Positions 1 to 12,167 are shown, numbered from the stretch's first letter. The stretch: DNA of 64,000 nucleotides from Conchocele bisecta (GCA_029237695.1 CM055265.1:83322447-83386446); one strand, 5' to 3'. The notes: generated from the letters alone by a model not told the origin. Numbers and translations are program-made.

Positions 1-371
1 TTGATTTCTCTATGGGAATTTAACATGGGGGGAAAAAGAGGTAGAGGACTTGTGGGAGGAGTCAAAAAACGAAAAAAAAAGGAAATTGACTCCGAAACCT
101 AGATCTAACTAAGAAAACGAAAGTTAAATTTTAAAAGTCGGTCCAGTATTTCTGAAATTCTAAAAAAATGTCCCCATGTTAAATCCCCATAGACATCTTC
201 ACTCATGGGGAAATTCTGTTTTCGAAATAAAATCAATATTTGACCAAATTTCACGAAATAAAAAGAAGGCACATTCTTAAATTTTCCTTTAATTTAATAT
301 TATCGAAAACAAATATGTTTTTTGAATTGTTTATATGGCCGTAAAATTTGGGCAGTTTTCGTGAAACAGAC
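1..371. mobile_element. Partial copy of the 57273-59021 foldback element
   Basis: ATGGGAATTTAACATGGGG near 14-33 and its inverted form near 166-200, plus GTTTATATGGCCGTAAAA and the end CGTGAAACAGAC, match the arms of the element at 57273-59021. The left end is outside the window. Confidence 0.65.
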
Positions 372-785
372 TATACATACTTATTATTTCATACATGCAC
401 CATGAAATTACCAGGCAAAACTAGAGATTATGCTTCACCCCTAAGTAACTGGAATGGATTTTGATATGTTAATTTTGCAACCACTCCAATTTTCAGACTA
501 GTCCATTTATGAAAAGGGGGTGTTTTTGTTCTCAAAAATATGAAAATTGCTTGCAAAATGTGCAGATCCTTATGAGACGGCTCGTCACGAGCCCGCTCAT
601 CTGGATATACCCTTTTTGCCAATACCACTATACAGGCCTGTGGTGTTGCAAACGAGAATAGAGGAATGCGCATGCATCTATTGAAAGATAATATGGATAA
701 GGACAAAGATGCATATGAAGTTTCAAGTGAATCACTCATATGGTAAAGAGCTTATAGCAGAATGAATGTACTGAAGTGGGAATTT
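372..785. other. No gene; dispersed repeat with a GAGACGGCTCG hairpin
   Basis: A hairpin around 556-605 (GAGACGGCTCG/CGAGCC) resembles 54706-54763. The stretch near 440-520 resembles 42700-42800. No coding signal was seen. Confidence 0.5.
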
Positions 786-1290
786 CAGAGTTATTTCACA
801 TTGACCGATGCCAAGGGGAGGGAGCATTCTGGGGCGCGAAATGAAAACAAAATGGATGATAATAAGCATGCACATGAAGTTTGAAGCCAATTAGCTGTAC
901 AATAAAGAATGTTATAGGAGAATGGAGATATGTGCACACATCTACTGGATGAAAAAAAATAATGTTATTTGACCTTGACATTGGGCATGCGGAGAGCATG
1001 AGTGTGGTGGGGAATGGAAATGTGGATGATAATAAACATAAAGCTTCAAACCAATTGGATGTAGATCAAACAAGTTATAGGAGAATGGAGAAACTGGACG
1101 TAATTTATAAGTTATTTGACCTTGACATTGGGCATGGGAGAGCATGGGTGGGGTAATGAATGACAATATGGATGATAATGAACATGTACATGAAGCTTCA
1201 AGCCCAATATGTCAAACAGTACAGAATATATAGGCGAATGGAAAACGTGACGGACGGACGGACGGACGTACACACTGCGGTATACTTGTA
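786..1290 (-). repeat. Tandem ~150 bp core repeats with (GACG)n, pearl/HINE-like
   Basis: Three diverged units each carry TTGACCTTGACATTGGGCAT-type and GGATGATAATAANCATG segments, with a (GACG)n run at 1246-1271. In reverse this is the GTCC microsatellite plus core-repeat arrangement of bivalve pearl/HINE-type elements. Confidence 0.65.
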
Positions 1291-2133
1291 AACCCACTTA
1301 CTTGTGTACCTGTAAATAGTCTGCCTGTGTACCTGGGTGCACAATAAAACATGTACAATTACCTTTTGTACGCACGAATTGATCCACAAGTATACCTGGT
1401 GGAAGATTGATGGACAGACGGACTGACAGCTTTTGCATCCTTTTCGCTACACGATAGGATAAGAACTGGTCAGATGCATGCCACAACATGCCACTGATAG
1501 TGTCATATCAAGAATTATTACATGCAGTGGGCACATGGGAGTCGGGAGCTATTGTGATGTGTAACCCGGCTACATGTGCCATGATACTGCTGTTATCTCT
1601 GGTGTGTGGCAAGAACTGCAAGCAACCTGGATAATTACCCAAGTATGTGTCCTAATGTTGTCTGGGGAGCATGGTTGTTTGTATAACTGACCTGAGCTGA
1701 ATTTAATGAGGTTAGTGAATGTGATTTACGTCTTCCCAAGCGTGAAAGACCACGGCCTTTACATGTAAGTACAAGAGTTCGGTAATTTGGCTATAAATAA
1801 ACGTTTTAACAAGAGTTCGGTAAACTAAAGTTAGGCGGCTTGCCTTCTATTCGTTACAAAGCGTGATATTTTTTATTCGTGATTTGATTGGACCGGACCA
1901 ATGTTGGCTCACCCAGCTGACCAATCAATCGAACAGTTGCCGATCACGTGATATTGATATGCGCGCCAGCTTAATTTGCGAGAAGATAGACAACCAGATA
2001 CAGGTAATATGTATTGCAAAGTACATTTGAGTATAAATACCGCCCAGAATATACGCTACACACTGTTGATTAACAATATACGAGTGAAGATTGTCCCTGC
2101 AGTGTATGTATACTGTACCGAGAGAAAAGTGGA
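1291..2133. other. No recognisable feature
   Basis: AT-moderate sequence without a convincing exon, RNA or repeat seen by eye. Confidence 0.4.
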
Positions 2134-2290
2134 GCTCAAAACATCCGTTAGCTTAACGGACTGTTAAATCCTTAACTGAATGGTTAAAATCTCTGTTTAA
2201 CAGAGATTTTAACCATTCAGTTAAGGATTTAACAGTCCGTTAAGGATTTAACAGTCCGTTAAGCTAACTGGTGTTTTGAACAACCGGGCC
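2134..2290. mobile_element. FB12 foldback (GCTCAAAAC...GTTTTGAAC)
   Basis: Inverted arms run from GCTCAAAACATCCGTTAGC to GCTAACTGGTGTTTTGAAC around a centre CTCTGTTTAACAGAG, and include GGATTTAACAGTCCGTTAA twice in tandem. A second copy at 50431-50749 is split by a TTAA-type MITE. Confidence 0.8.
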
Positions 2291-3400
2291 CAGATATATT
2301 GTGGAAAGTTTTGATTAAACTAGGAACTAAAGAAGGCAAACAAAATGGCCGTCATTAAGTAGAGTGGAGGTGACACTGGCAATGCTCGCGCATTGACAAT
2401 GCTCGCTTAATATTTACTTTTCGCCACATATCTCTGTTGCATATCAATATATTCCAGATTTTTGTTTCTGAATGTACAAAATAATAGTCTTGTCTCCATT
2501 TTGTACATTGTCGTTGCAAGATCATTTCAAGTGACGATGTGATGTCACGTGACGTCACTGCAGATGCAGCATTTTACTGAGTTTAATACGAGAGAAAGCA
2601 GCTTCACAATTTACTAAAAAACATGCTGAAGTAGACTGATAATGATATGTAGCTCCAGTATGTAGAAGTGTAATTAAAATTATTGTAATTTTCGTTCCTT
2701 TGTTGCTTATTTATTTATTTATGGTTAAACTTTATAAATCGCTCATTATTTTACTTATGCATCAGTAAATGTAACCCCCCCCCCCACCCCCCCCCCCACC
2801 CCACACACACACACACAGTGGGGCTTTTATTTTTGCTGCCGTTAAAGCCCCGGCCCCGGGGAATCATGAAAGGTTAAAGCCCCTGTGTACCCTGGGGGGA
2901 TTCACATTGACTGATGCATTAAACATATGAACATTACAACAATAGCTATGCGCGAGCATTGGTGAACTAATGCTCAAACTTGACATATTTTAGTGGTATA
3001 AAATAATAACCGCTCGCTCGATCCTGGTGTAAATGTCACATGATCATTGATACATTACTATTATAAAGTAGGGTTTCTCGGAGTTTGAAGAACAATGGGC
3101 ACATTGAAACGCCAGATCAGAATGTCGTAATTTCACTGCGGAATATTTTGTTGTAAATTCAGCACCGATGCTGTTATCCAACCCACCCCCACCACCCCCA
3201 CCCTCACCCCACCCCATACAGTGCAGAGTACTGGTTCTACCCAGTCTATCCGGCTCTAAATAACTTCAGTTACAAGTCACAATAGGTTGAATAAGGTCAA
3301 TTGAGATTAGGCAATAACAAATAAATTTATAGATTCTCATCCCCACCCGCCCCGAAAATTGCCAGATTATTTGTTTGTTTGTATATATATACTTTGATGT
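2291..3400. other. No gene; C-rich and CA microsatellite
   Basis: A poly-C/(CA)n run lies at 2774-2818 and another C-rich stretch at about 3180-3215. Nothing else was recognised. Confidence 0.45.
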
Positions 3401-3990
3401 GTTCAGCTCACCTGAGCTCAGCTAAGCTCATGTGAGCTATTTTCATTACCGCTTTTTGTCCGTCCGTCGTCCGGCAACATTTTCAATCATCTTCTACCGA
3501 ACCGCTTGGTCAATGGACACCAAACTTTACCAGCATGGTCCTTAGGTGAAGCCTTTTCAAAGTTGTTAAAAGAAAGTCGACCTCAATCCAAGATGGCCGC
3601 CGTTAAATCCTTCGAACGACGAATCCAAGATCATCCATATTTTCATTCTACCCCCCCCCCTCCCGTGCGGCCCCTGTGCCCAATGTCAAGGTCTAATTAC
3701 ATTTAATTTTTTGATTAAAGTTTTTTCATGTACTATATCTATGCACCTGCTTTACCCATTACCTTAACCTTCACATGGCTGTTTATCAACATCTCTATTT
3801 TCATTCTACCCCCCCCCCCCCCCCCCCTCTCTCCCGTGCGGCCCATGTGCCCAATGTCAAGGTTATTAATTACTTTGAAATTTTTGGTTAAAGTTTTTGT
3901 CGCGCCCGCTTGCGGAAAGGGCGATATAGTCGGCACTTTGGCGTCCGTACGTACGTACGTGTGTCCGGTTAAAGTTTTTGGTTAATGTCT
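3401..3990 (+). repeat. Pearl/HINE-like GTCCGTCC fragments
   Basis: GTCCGTCCGTCGTCCGG, two TATTTTCATTCTACCCCCC units each followed by CAATGTCAAGGT, and a GCGCCCGCTTGCGGAAAGGG head at 3901 link this to the copies at 35690, 37829 and 49000. Confidence 0.6.
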
Positions 3991-4065
3991 ACTATATCTC
4001 TTTTTTTAGTGTCCATGCCTAGCCCCAAGGCGCGACATGAAGGCCGCGGCCATCTATTCTCAAAA

Positions 4066-4310
4066 TGAAGTCATTATGTCATTCAAGATAGTCGCCAAAA
4101 GGTCAAATTTCTAATTTGTTCAAATGTGGTCATGTAATATGTCAAATCGAAAGTATCGATGATCCGATCGCTGTCATATAATGTTTCTTGAAATAAAGTC
4201 ATTATGTCATTCAAGATGGCCACCAAAATGTCAATTTTTGATTTTGTTCTAATGTGGTCATGTAATATATCAAATCGAAGGTATCGATCAGCCGATCGCT
4301 GTCATAACAG
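4066..4310 (+). repeat. Two ~129 bp direct repeats
   Basis: GTCATTATGTCATTCAAGAT starts each unit, and each ends near CCGATCGCTGTCATA. Confidence 0.8.
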
Positions 4311-4314
4311 TTAA

Positions 4315-4740
4315 TTCGAGGGAACGAATTGTTAAATTGAGGGAACGAATTGTTAAATTGAGGGAACGAATTGTAATTTCGTGGGAACGAATTGTTACTT
4401 CGAGGGAAAGAATTGTTATATCGAGGGAACGAATTGTTAATTCGAGGGAACGAATTGTCAAAATGAGGGAACGAATTGTTATTTCGTGGGATTTCGAGAG
4501 CTCTCTAAATGATTTAGAGATAGCTCCAAATAATTTCGAGAGCTCTCCAAATGATTTAGAGATAGCTCCAAATGATTTAGAGAGCTCTCCAAATCAAAGT
4601 TATAAAATGCTCGCTACAAATCAATTTGAGATATCATTAATTGATTTAGAGCTAGCTCTAAATGAATTAGAGAGCTCTTCAAATGAATTGGAGATAGCTC
4701 GAAATGTTGTATTGCTAGCTATAAATATATATTGCTAGCT
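4315..4740 (+). repeat. 21 bp minisatellite in two sub-families, open in one frame
   Basis: The first part repeats GAGGGAACGAATTGTTAAATT; the second repeats GATTTAGAGATAGCTCCAAAT variants. Both have a 21 bp period, so one frame stays open for 133 codons from 4337 and reads as heptads (RERIVKL, LEIAPND). It ends in GCTAGCAATATATATTT palindromes. I regard the open frame as a by-product of the period. Confidence 0.85.
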
Positions 4741-5350
4741 GTAAATATTTAGAGCTAGCAATATATATTTGAGTTTATGTAAATTTGGCGTTCCATAAAA
4801 AATTGGCTCGATATAAGTCCAAAAAGGCCGAATTTTGAAGTGTTCTATGTGATATATGTTGGTGCAAGGCGTGTGACAGATGATGTGTATAAGTGTGTGC
4901 CGAAATGTGACACTGCTTAGGTCCAATACGGTCCTGTAAATCCACGCAGTGTCTCGGTCCACGGGAGGCGGGAAGAAGAGAGGGGGTAACTGGATAGAAC
5001 CTGGCACCGGTGATGAATATAATTAGTATAAATAATTAAAAAATAGCATGCATCATTTGCATATGAAAATAGCCTGATACCACCGCAAGTCACAATCAGC
5101 AAAATAAATATTACTAAATGATTATATCTGTATAGTGGGAACTCGTATTGTGCCTACCGAGTGGACATGCACCTTTCAACCAAATATATATGCGTAAGGA
5201 AATGTGATGAAGTGGATTACCGGTCATAGAAAATAATTTAATCATCGTATTTCTGAACCTACGAGTCGCATAAAAATGGGTTAAATTTCGAATTGTGTTT
5301 CTGTAGTTACACAGTACATGGACAATGTATGGACATGAGGACACAGTTAC
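4741..5350. other. No gene; partial FB8 copy
   Basis: TTTGCATATGAAAATAGCCT through GTGCCTACCGAGTGGACATG at about 5055-5170 matches the right half of FB8. Confidence 0.55.
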
Positions 5351-5820
5351 ATCACGTTCGTCCGCATGTTCGAGCGATAATCCACGGGCTAAAGCTCGTG
5401 GATTATCTCCTCATAATTCCAGCACAAAAATATTTACACAATTCCCTAACATTTGATTGGCCCGTAGCAAGTCTCTGTCCAAAATTTATATCCCAGTAAA
5501 CTCCCACGCCGAACTACTTTCCGTAACCGTGAGGCGCAGTTAAAGTAATTCTTAAGAAAACGGAAAATAAACACATTTTCTTGATGAATTTATTTCAAAT
5601 GCTGGAATTATAAGGAATGAATGGCCTTTTTGTTGAATTTATCGGGGATATAAACTTGGAAAAGTTGCGGGAATACTGGACGAGGCCTTAAAAAATTACA
5701 GTTTTCGAATTGTAATTTGTTATCGCTTCGTCCAGTATTCCCGCGACTTTTCCAAGTTTATACCCCGATAAATTCCACAAAAAGGCTATTCATTCCTATA
5801 GTACATGCGGACGAACCGTG
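5351..5820. mobile_element. FB2 foldback inside an outer inverted repeat
   Basis: FB2 (5414-5800) is bounded by outer inverted ends, TCACGTTCGTCCGCATGT on the left and ACATGCGGACGAACCGTGA on the right. The core palindrome carries GGTATAAACTTGGAAAAGTC-type arms around a short centre. Confidence 0.8.
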
Positions 5821-6230
5821 ATCTAACTGTGGCATAATAACAACAAATTAGTACCGACGTTGCGAATGCTACTTTTTGTGCAATCAATGGTTTATACTTT
5901 TATCGGCTGCAAAGTTTTTATCAAATTTAATACACACTGTTTTGTGTAAATCGTTTAAAAAGGAAGGCGTTTGATTAAGTTATGGTAAAAACGTAATAGC
6001 AGGCCATATTCTGGGAGTTGCGTATATACGGGCTATAAGTTTATTTAAATTAATTCTACTTCAAAATACTTGCACATGATGCTTGAAGTCAATCAGCTTG
6101 TTTGACTGAGCCTGAGCTGTGTCATAGCTCTGGCTCAGACAATCAAGTTGTTTGATTGCGAGTTGGCATTGCCAATATATGTTCTGAAACGATGATAATC
6201 TGGGCAAGATTAACGCATGCGGTTGTGATA

Positions 6231-7724
6231 CGGGGCGCCATGCAGGACAGGTTAATTATGTGTACAAAATTGAGTTTTGTAACACTAAAAATCACAAAAT
6301 TCAATTCTGTGTCACAAAATTCAATTCTGTCAATTCTGTGTCACAAAATTCAATTCTGCATACGTTTCGTATACAAAATTCATTTTTGTTATAAAGGATT
6401 CAATTTTGTAAGACAGAATTGCGTTTTGTGAAGAAAATTCAGTTTTGTAGGACAGAATTCATTTTTGTCCACAATAATTAGTTTGCGTAGGATAGTCTAT
6501 GTCATCTCTACGTTGATTGGTTGAGATCGGTCTTAGTCCATTTTACTAGATGGTGGAGTACACTTACAGGTTTAACTATTTCAATGCGAAAATATAACCC
6601 AATATATCAATATTATACTTCTTTATGGACAGTTATTTTGGTTATATTATGATTACAAATGAGTGGTCACACCATATAAGCATATATACTTTGAAGGAGA
6701 AATAAGAAAAATATTCAGAATTTTCCCTCAATTATGTAAACAGGGTCAAACATAAAGTAGCCGGGACATAGCTAGACCTGAGAGCATGCCCATATATAGA
6801 GAATACCAGGCTAGTGTATTTTGATATCAAGTTTATCAGGCAAGGCTAGGAAACGCGTAGGCTGGTATTCTATTTATCAGGTAACGTTTTATGCTCGAAA
6901 ATGACATTAGATGACGTCGTATTCTAACAGTAGATCTAACCTTGTGAAACAAATGGTGTTGGATCTGTGTCTACTAGTTGCGAAGTTACGTGTTCGCAAC
7001 TATGTGTCTACATGCATTATTTACAGTATACACCATCTTAGTACATGTATCCATGGTATCTACACAAATACTACAAATGGTTTCCTCAAATGGCCCAATA
7101 CACACATTCTGTTTATAAACACAGACAGCAGTCAGAACACAGGCCACAGCGCGTGTATTATTGATTTAACTGGGGCAAATGTACCTTGCGATACACACTA
7201 AATGACGTCAGTACTCGCGGGAGATCTACATGTACATGAATTATGTGTACTATTATAACGCAAATGAGTTTAAATACGAATGGGTTTGTCAACGTTAGAC
7301 TGTTTGGAGATAGTTGAAGCAAAATGGCAGAATGAGAAATGAATCATCGGCAGAATGAGAAATAAATCATCGACATTGAATGTGTAGATCGGCGACCGTG
7401 ACCCATTTCTCCAGTGCAGTTTCTGACCAATGGTAGTCCTTCTTACATGCGTGTGCAGAATTGACAGAATTGAATTTTGTGGCACAATTGAATTTTGTGG
7501 CACAGAATTGAATTGAATTTTGTGAAACAGAATTGAATTGAATTTTGTGACACAGAATTGAATTTTGTGGCACAAAAAGTGAATTTTGTGACACAGAATT
7601 GAATTTTGTGACACAGAATTGAATTCTGTGGCACAAATGTGAATTTTGTGACACAGAATTGAATTTTGTGGCACAAAAATGAATTTTGTTGACAAAATTG
7701 AGCCATGTCCCACTTGGCGCCCCG
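6231..7724. mobile_element. 1494 bp TIR element with inverted subterminal minisatellites
   Basis: Perfect ends CGGGGCGCCA and TGGCGCCCCG are flanked by TA on both sides (6229-6230, 7725-7726). The left 250 bp repeats ACAAAATTCAATTCTGT units; the right 260 bp repeats their reverse complement. The middle has no recognisable transposase; a 96-codon frame at 6911-7201 matches nothing I know. The size and TA flanks fit a non-autonomous DNA element. Confidence 0.8.
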
Positions 7725-7739
7725 TATGTGAGTCAAATC

Positions 7740-8300
7740 AAACTTCTTTTCGCCACGCTAATTATCGTCTTTTCGCCCCGAGGGGATGATAATTATCGCC
7801 CTATAAGATCACAGGTGGAAGACTCGGACCTAGGACCTAATACTTGGCTCATTTGGAAAGCGTTACCCCACCCACCCATTTCCCGAAAAAGGCTGTAAGG
7901 TATAGTGTATGTAAATTGGTGGGTGGGGTAACGTTTTCCAAAATGAGCCACATGTATAAGATCGATAATTTACGTCTCGAAATTAGCGCCCCTTGTTCTT
8001 CGTTTCTACCTTCTTCGTTTCGTCGCCACGCTGTTTTACGCCTACAGGAAGCTAATTATCGAAGAGACGAAGCTTAGTGCCCTTAATCTTTGTTACTTCG
8101 TTTCTTCGTTTCTTCGCAACGAAGAAAACGATAATTATCGTCTCATCGTTCTGTTGCAAAGCTGTTTTTCGTTTCTTCGTTTTTATCGCCTCTTAATATT
8201 CGTCTCTTCGTTTCTTCGCCGCGAAGGAACGATAATTATCGTCTCTTCGTCCCTTCGCCCCGGAAGGAGAAGAGACGAAGATTAGCGCGTTCCGGTCACA
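7740..8300. repeat. CGATAATTATCG-centred palindromic repeats with embedded hairpin
   Basis: CGATAATTATCGTCTCTTCG-type motifs recur at about 7757, 7787, 8050, 8130 and 8230 among TCGTTTCTTCG runs. An inverted repeat at 7847-7955 (GGGTGGGGTAACG and its complement) is embedded. Confidence 0.75.
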
Positions 8301-8775
8301 CATGCACAAGTAGACTGCCATTGTATGAATAATTAATAATATATCAATGTTTTTTCTCTTTATTCTCAGGAACTAAACAACGACAATTATGTCTTTATTA
8401 TTGTATTACTGTTGACCAATATTTGAATGGTGCTGACTTCGACAGCACCTTTAACAATCATTAATGTGTAAAAAAAACCTTTATTGAACAGTTTTGCTTG
8501 TGGGCAAAGTTCGGAACATGTGCCGAGTCATGGGTTTTCGCGACCAATTTTGTTTTCAAAATTGTTGTTTAATGAAGATTAGCAAACACAAACTCCCAAT
8601 GAACATTGTTAATGTCATTAGTGTCTGTTTAGCAGGTCCCGGGTCGTTTTGCCCTGAATCACGTTCGCACCCCGGGTCGTTTCACCCTTATTCCCGTTTG
8701 CCCCGGTCGTGTGGCCCCGTTATATTTTATTTAGCTTATATTTAACGGCTTGCCACTCCACTGGTCCTCCAGCTG
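8301..8775. other. No gene; short GGGTCGTTT motif repeats
   Basis: CCCGGGTCGTTTTGCCCT-like units repeat three times at 8636-8720. Nothing else was recognised. Confidence 0.5.
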
Positions 8776-8934
8776 CTACTGTTCACATATGCAGCTGCAG
8801 AGTGTTGTGCAGGGAAGCTCTGACTTGAAGCACTTGCATCTTCCTTTGCAATCTTTCTTACAGGAACACTTCGTCAGTTCCTGACAACTCGCTGCAATAG
8901 GGGGAAGTGTTGTCCAACATATCTGCCGCCAGCC
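8776..8934 (-). pseudogene. Block 7: C-terminal CXC cysteine cluster
   Basis: In this frame it reads GWRQICWTTLPPIAASCQEL, then TKCSCKKDCKGRCKC, FKSELPCTTLCSCICEQ and a stop. The CxC...C...CxC spacing is that of tesmin/TSO1-like CXC domains. The preceding segment (DEARLDLFSRKQRPYNSIPP to AYQAG) is in the previous frame, and the bridging residues appear deleted at about 8934. Confidence 0.78.
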
Positions 8935-9065
8935 TGATAGGCTGCACGCTTTGCATGTTCTCTGAGGGCTGCCTGTGTTGGTGGAATAGAGTTGTACGGC
9001 CTCTGCTTGCGGGAAAAAAGATCTAGTCTTGCTTCGTCCACACCAGTGGCTGCGCTCGATCTGTC

Positions 9066-9839
9066 TTACATGATGACAACAAATCTCTCCAGCCTTTGCA
9101 GGTCAATATCACGAATCAATGTTGGATGCTGGCTGAGATTAGTGAATGTTTCCGAAACATCATCAAATACGTTCCAAGTCTGCCATGCAGATTTCTTCGC
9201 TTTTCCACGGAAGGCAGACACGATGTCGCATCCTGTGAACGCATGAAAATATGGGTTACCTCTAGCTTTCTGTAGCCCTATTGCGGAAACTATGTCATGG
9301 ACTGGGATCCATCGCATTTTGGCTCCTTGGCCAAATGCAATCCACATCTTCTCAAGACCTAGTTCCTGTAAGGATGGCAGTGCAGATATTGCTATGACTA
9401 GCACGCCCGTGCCATTGGCCTTAATGATAATGGACTTGCTCCCGTCAGTGGTTGCATCCCTGGCGTGTACAAATATGCGACTGTCCGCTTCTTCATGACA
9501 ACATGGGGACACAGCATCCAGAGACTTCATTGTGTTGCTAATGGCATCTTCTCCCTTTGTGACGATGACTGTGCTTGTCGTCTCTGTTTCACACATCTTT
9601 TCCGCAAGGAAATGAAATAGCTCAGTCTTGTTGTTAGCGTCACGTATGAAGCTTTGCCAGTTACCTGGTGTCATACTCGTTCCTGTCACTCTTCTTCTGA
9701 TTCCTCGCCCCCTTCTCGACCTCGTCTCGGATTTCAGACTTGACTTCTTGTACACATCAAAGACTACGTCCACCCGCCCGTACCTGGCACCATAGGATTC
9801 CACCTTTGGGACGATGTCTTCTTTAGCAGTCATCAAATG
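9066..9839 (-). pseudogene. Block 6: nuclease-like core, ends at a nonsense codon
   Basis: It contains GRVDVVFDVYKKSSLKSETR with SRRGRGIRRRV, CCHEEADSRIFVHARDA, and FHAFTGCDIVSAFRGKAKKS. HEEAD and GCD are the other acidic clusters expected for an XPG-like active site. A position I remember as acidic in relatives (TDV-type) is Gly here (GTGVLVIA). The frame stops at TAA 9066-9068 between FVVIM and DRSS, where relatives have Tyr, so this looks like a TAY-to-TAA nonsense change. Confidence 0.82.
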
Positions 9840-10323
9840 TCTTTGAAGTACGTGGAGGTAAAGCATTGATAAGTGCTGAGCCATCAATGATGATTGCATC
9901 TCCCGTCGGTTCTCTGTCTGGGATGTTCACTTGCACTTCCAGAATTTCAACCCGCTGTGACTTCTGACAGGTATGAAGCTTGCCGCTGTCACTTAGAGAT
10001 GCAGGGTATGACTGATTCTCATGCTTGAAGAATTCTTGTAAGTCACACTGTCTGCTCTGGGATGAGATGAACAGTCGCGAGAATAACTTACAGTCGTCTT
10101 TCAGAACTTTCTCCTTAGACATTTTCTCAGCCTGCTCTTGTTTGAAGAAAGAAACAATGTTTTTCTTTATTGGATGATAGAAAGGACTTTCTCTTTCATC
10201 CTTTAGCCCCTCCATGAATGAATGGAACTGCTCTTTGCCCCGCTGGTGATATGTAGCTACCATTTCAGCTAGAGCTGGGTCTGAAATGTTCTTCGTGTCT
10301 AGCACCAGCAGGTCGGCTGATTC
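9840..10323 (-). pseudogene. Block 5: LDTKNI to IIIDGSALIN segment
   Basis: It reads ADLLVLDTKNISDPALAEMV, then DDCKLFSRLFISSQSRQCDL, then IIIDGSALINALPPRTSKTF. The IIIDG aspartate would be the first acidic residue of a PIN/XPG-like fold. The frame is lost at about 9840, consistent with a two-base deletion between FDD and AKEDIVPK. Confidence 0.8.
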
Positions 10324-10326
10324 TTC

Positions 10327-10801
10327 TTAGAATGGGTTGCCCATCTCCTGCATCACTGCAGAGAGTGATTTCACCTTTTTCAAAGAAAGATTTCTGGGCA
10401 CTTAGTGTCTGCTCATGGTGTCTGCTGCTGTAGGTGGCATCTTTCATACCAGATATGGCCTCGTATCCAGGTACTAAACGACTAACGTCGGGTCCAGCGA
10501 CCATCCACCTACGAAGTGCTGACGGGTCTTCTGTCACACCAATTGCTCCTCCGTCACCTTTGATCACTGCATTATTGTGTTCGTGTGCTTGGTCGATCGC
10601 AATGGCAGAGAATTCTCTTTTTGACTTGTGGATGGCGAAGTTCCCTTTGTGAAATTCCCTGGCCACATCTGGATGTTGTTGCTCAAGTGACATCATATCT
10701 CGTAGGTGAATTGGGATCCATCGTGTTGACGTTGAGCGGCTCACGTTCATCGCCAGCATGTTCAGTGCATGGATGTTGGAAAATGGAAACACTTGTACCA
10801 T
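10327..10801 (-). pseudogene. Block 4: RWIPIHLRDMM to MGNPF segment
   Basis: It reads RWIPIHLRDMMSLEQQHPDV, then FSAIAIDQAHEHNNAVIKGD and ALRRWMVAGPDVSRLV. A frameshift in a GAAAAAGG run near 10375 moves the message to the frame reading VMQEMGNPF. That frame has an in-frame stop at 10324-10326, directly before EESADLLVLDTKNI. Confidence 0.8.
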
Positions 10802-11876
10802 GGAAAGATGTTTGAGCTGTGGTCGCAGTCGGATTATGATCTATGTTGTCCACTGCTGCAGTTGTGAACAACTGCTTTCTCAAGACTGGAGGACATATTA
10901 CTCCATCTTCCACATACTGTGCAACAACTGCTTCTCCTAACTGTGCGGATATTTCTAGGACTCTGTCGTATGATATGCTGAGCCCATTCTCATGGAGCAT
11001 TTCAATAATTTGTCTTTTCCTTGTCTTGGCGAACACATACAGGTCCATGTAGACTGCAAAAGGTGACTCACGGTCCTTGGAATGCCTGTGGACATCCGTC
11101 CCTTGCTTATATTTGGCAAAGCAGTGATATTGTAGGAGTTGTGATATAGAAAGGTCAGATTTTGATGCTCCATGCTGGAGTTGGGACTTGATGTCTGCAC
11201 CATGTTCGATCATGCATACAAATTGCAGCAGTGACGGTGGTACAGCCTGTTCTAGGTCTGTGTTGTGAGAGGTGCTGCTGAATTTTGACTTTTGGTGGAG
11301 CATGTCTCGCTTTATTATTCCAGCAGCTTTCGTCAGATGGATCGCTTCACCGTACTTGGATGCTTGTGAGAGGATTGAGCCTACATCATTTTCAAAAGCC
11401 AGCAGAACATCTCGTCCTTGGCGATGAGCTTGCAGCTTGGGAATGTCAAAAAGCAGCCGGTCCTTAAGTCGAGTAGGATGAACATCAGGCGATTCAACAC
11501 CAAGCTGCTCCACCCTCTGCTTGTAAAGCATGGTCAAATCAGCAAGCTTCAAAATGAGTGGATCTCTACTATCACTGGCATTTTTCATCTCACTTATGTA
11601 GGCGACTAGTTCGGAGAAAGCAATTGGATATGCTTCCTTCAAGTGCTCCTGTGATTTCTCTTGCTCTTGCACCTTAAGGTAGGCTCGTTCTCGGTTATAC
11701 AATGCCACCAAGCAGGCAGGGTGATATTTCAGTTCTTGTGCTATGACATCTCCTACACTTAGTTTGGCGAGGAGTTTTCGATCACTAAGTGTTTTTGCAC
11801 AATCGTTTATTCTCTTATTCACTTGCATTGTCATTGCTTCTCTAAGCTCACCTCCTTTTGTTTCGCAAAGGAACAT
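10683..11876 (-). pseudogene. Block 3: longest open segment (397 codons)
   Basis: It starts FLCETKGGELREAMTM and contains ELKYHPACLVALYNRERAYL, the HxxC that completes the second pair. Mostly helical sequence follows, then AVDNIDHNPTATTAQTSFHG and SIFQHP. Relatives as I remember them have a few hundred more residues after the FQHP region. Here the sequence jumps almost directly to RWIPIHLRDM, which suggests a large internal deletion near 10740. Confidence 0.8.
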
Positions 11877-12167
11877 TCTTGAGTGCTAGCTTCTTGGATA
11901 TTTCGTGGGATCTTACTTCTACCGCCCTCATCACTAGTACCTGCAGGGGTTGATCTTTTCTCAGCTCTATGTAACTTTGTGTTGCAAAATAGTAGCCTGC
12001 AACTCACATGATAGTGTGCCTTCTTTTGTCTCAATGTTTCATCTATCCCACCACCTTCGTCAAGTCTTGCAGGGTCTAGCTTGATTGGTAGGGCATTGAG
12101 TGAGTAAAACAGTGGGATATTCGTTGTCAGGTTCATATATCCATCATCACCTCTTCTGGTAGGATTG
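11877..12167 (-). pseudogene. Block 2: LTTNIPLF...HxxC segment
   Basis: It reads LPIKLDPARLDEGGGIDETL, then KAHYHVSCRLLF, which supplies the HxxC half of the first zinc-like pair. The second CxxC is split by an apparent one-base deletion at about 11876, where CSFAKQK in this frame becomes FLCETKGGEL in the next. Confidence 0.75.

Noticed and set aside
4337..4738. 133-codon frame with heptads that looks like a coiled coil
   Set aside because: A 21 bp repeat keeps any stop-free frame open; no start context or conservation supports a protein.
7270..7736. Open frames rich in CHKIQFCVTKFNS
   Set aside because: These are readings of the ACAGAATTGAATTTTGT minisatellite in three frames.
10434..11609. 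Plus-strand open frames over the minus-strand broken gene
   Set aside because: They are antisense shadows; the minus-strand reading matches a known protein family throughout.
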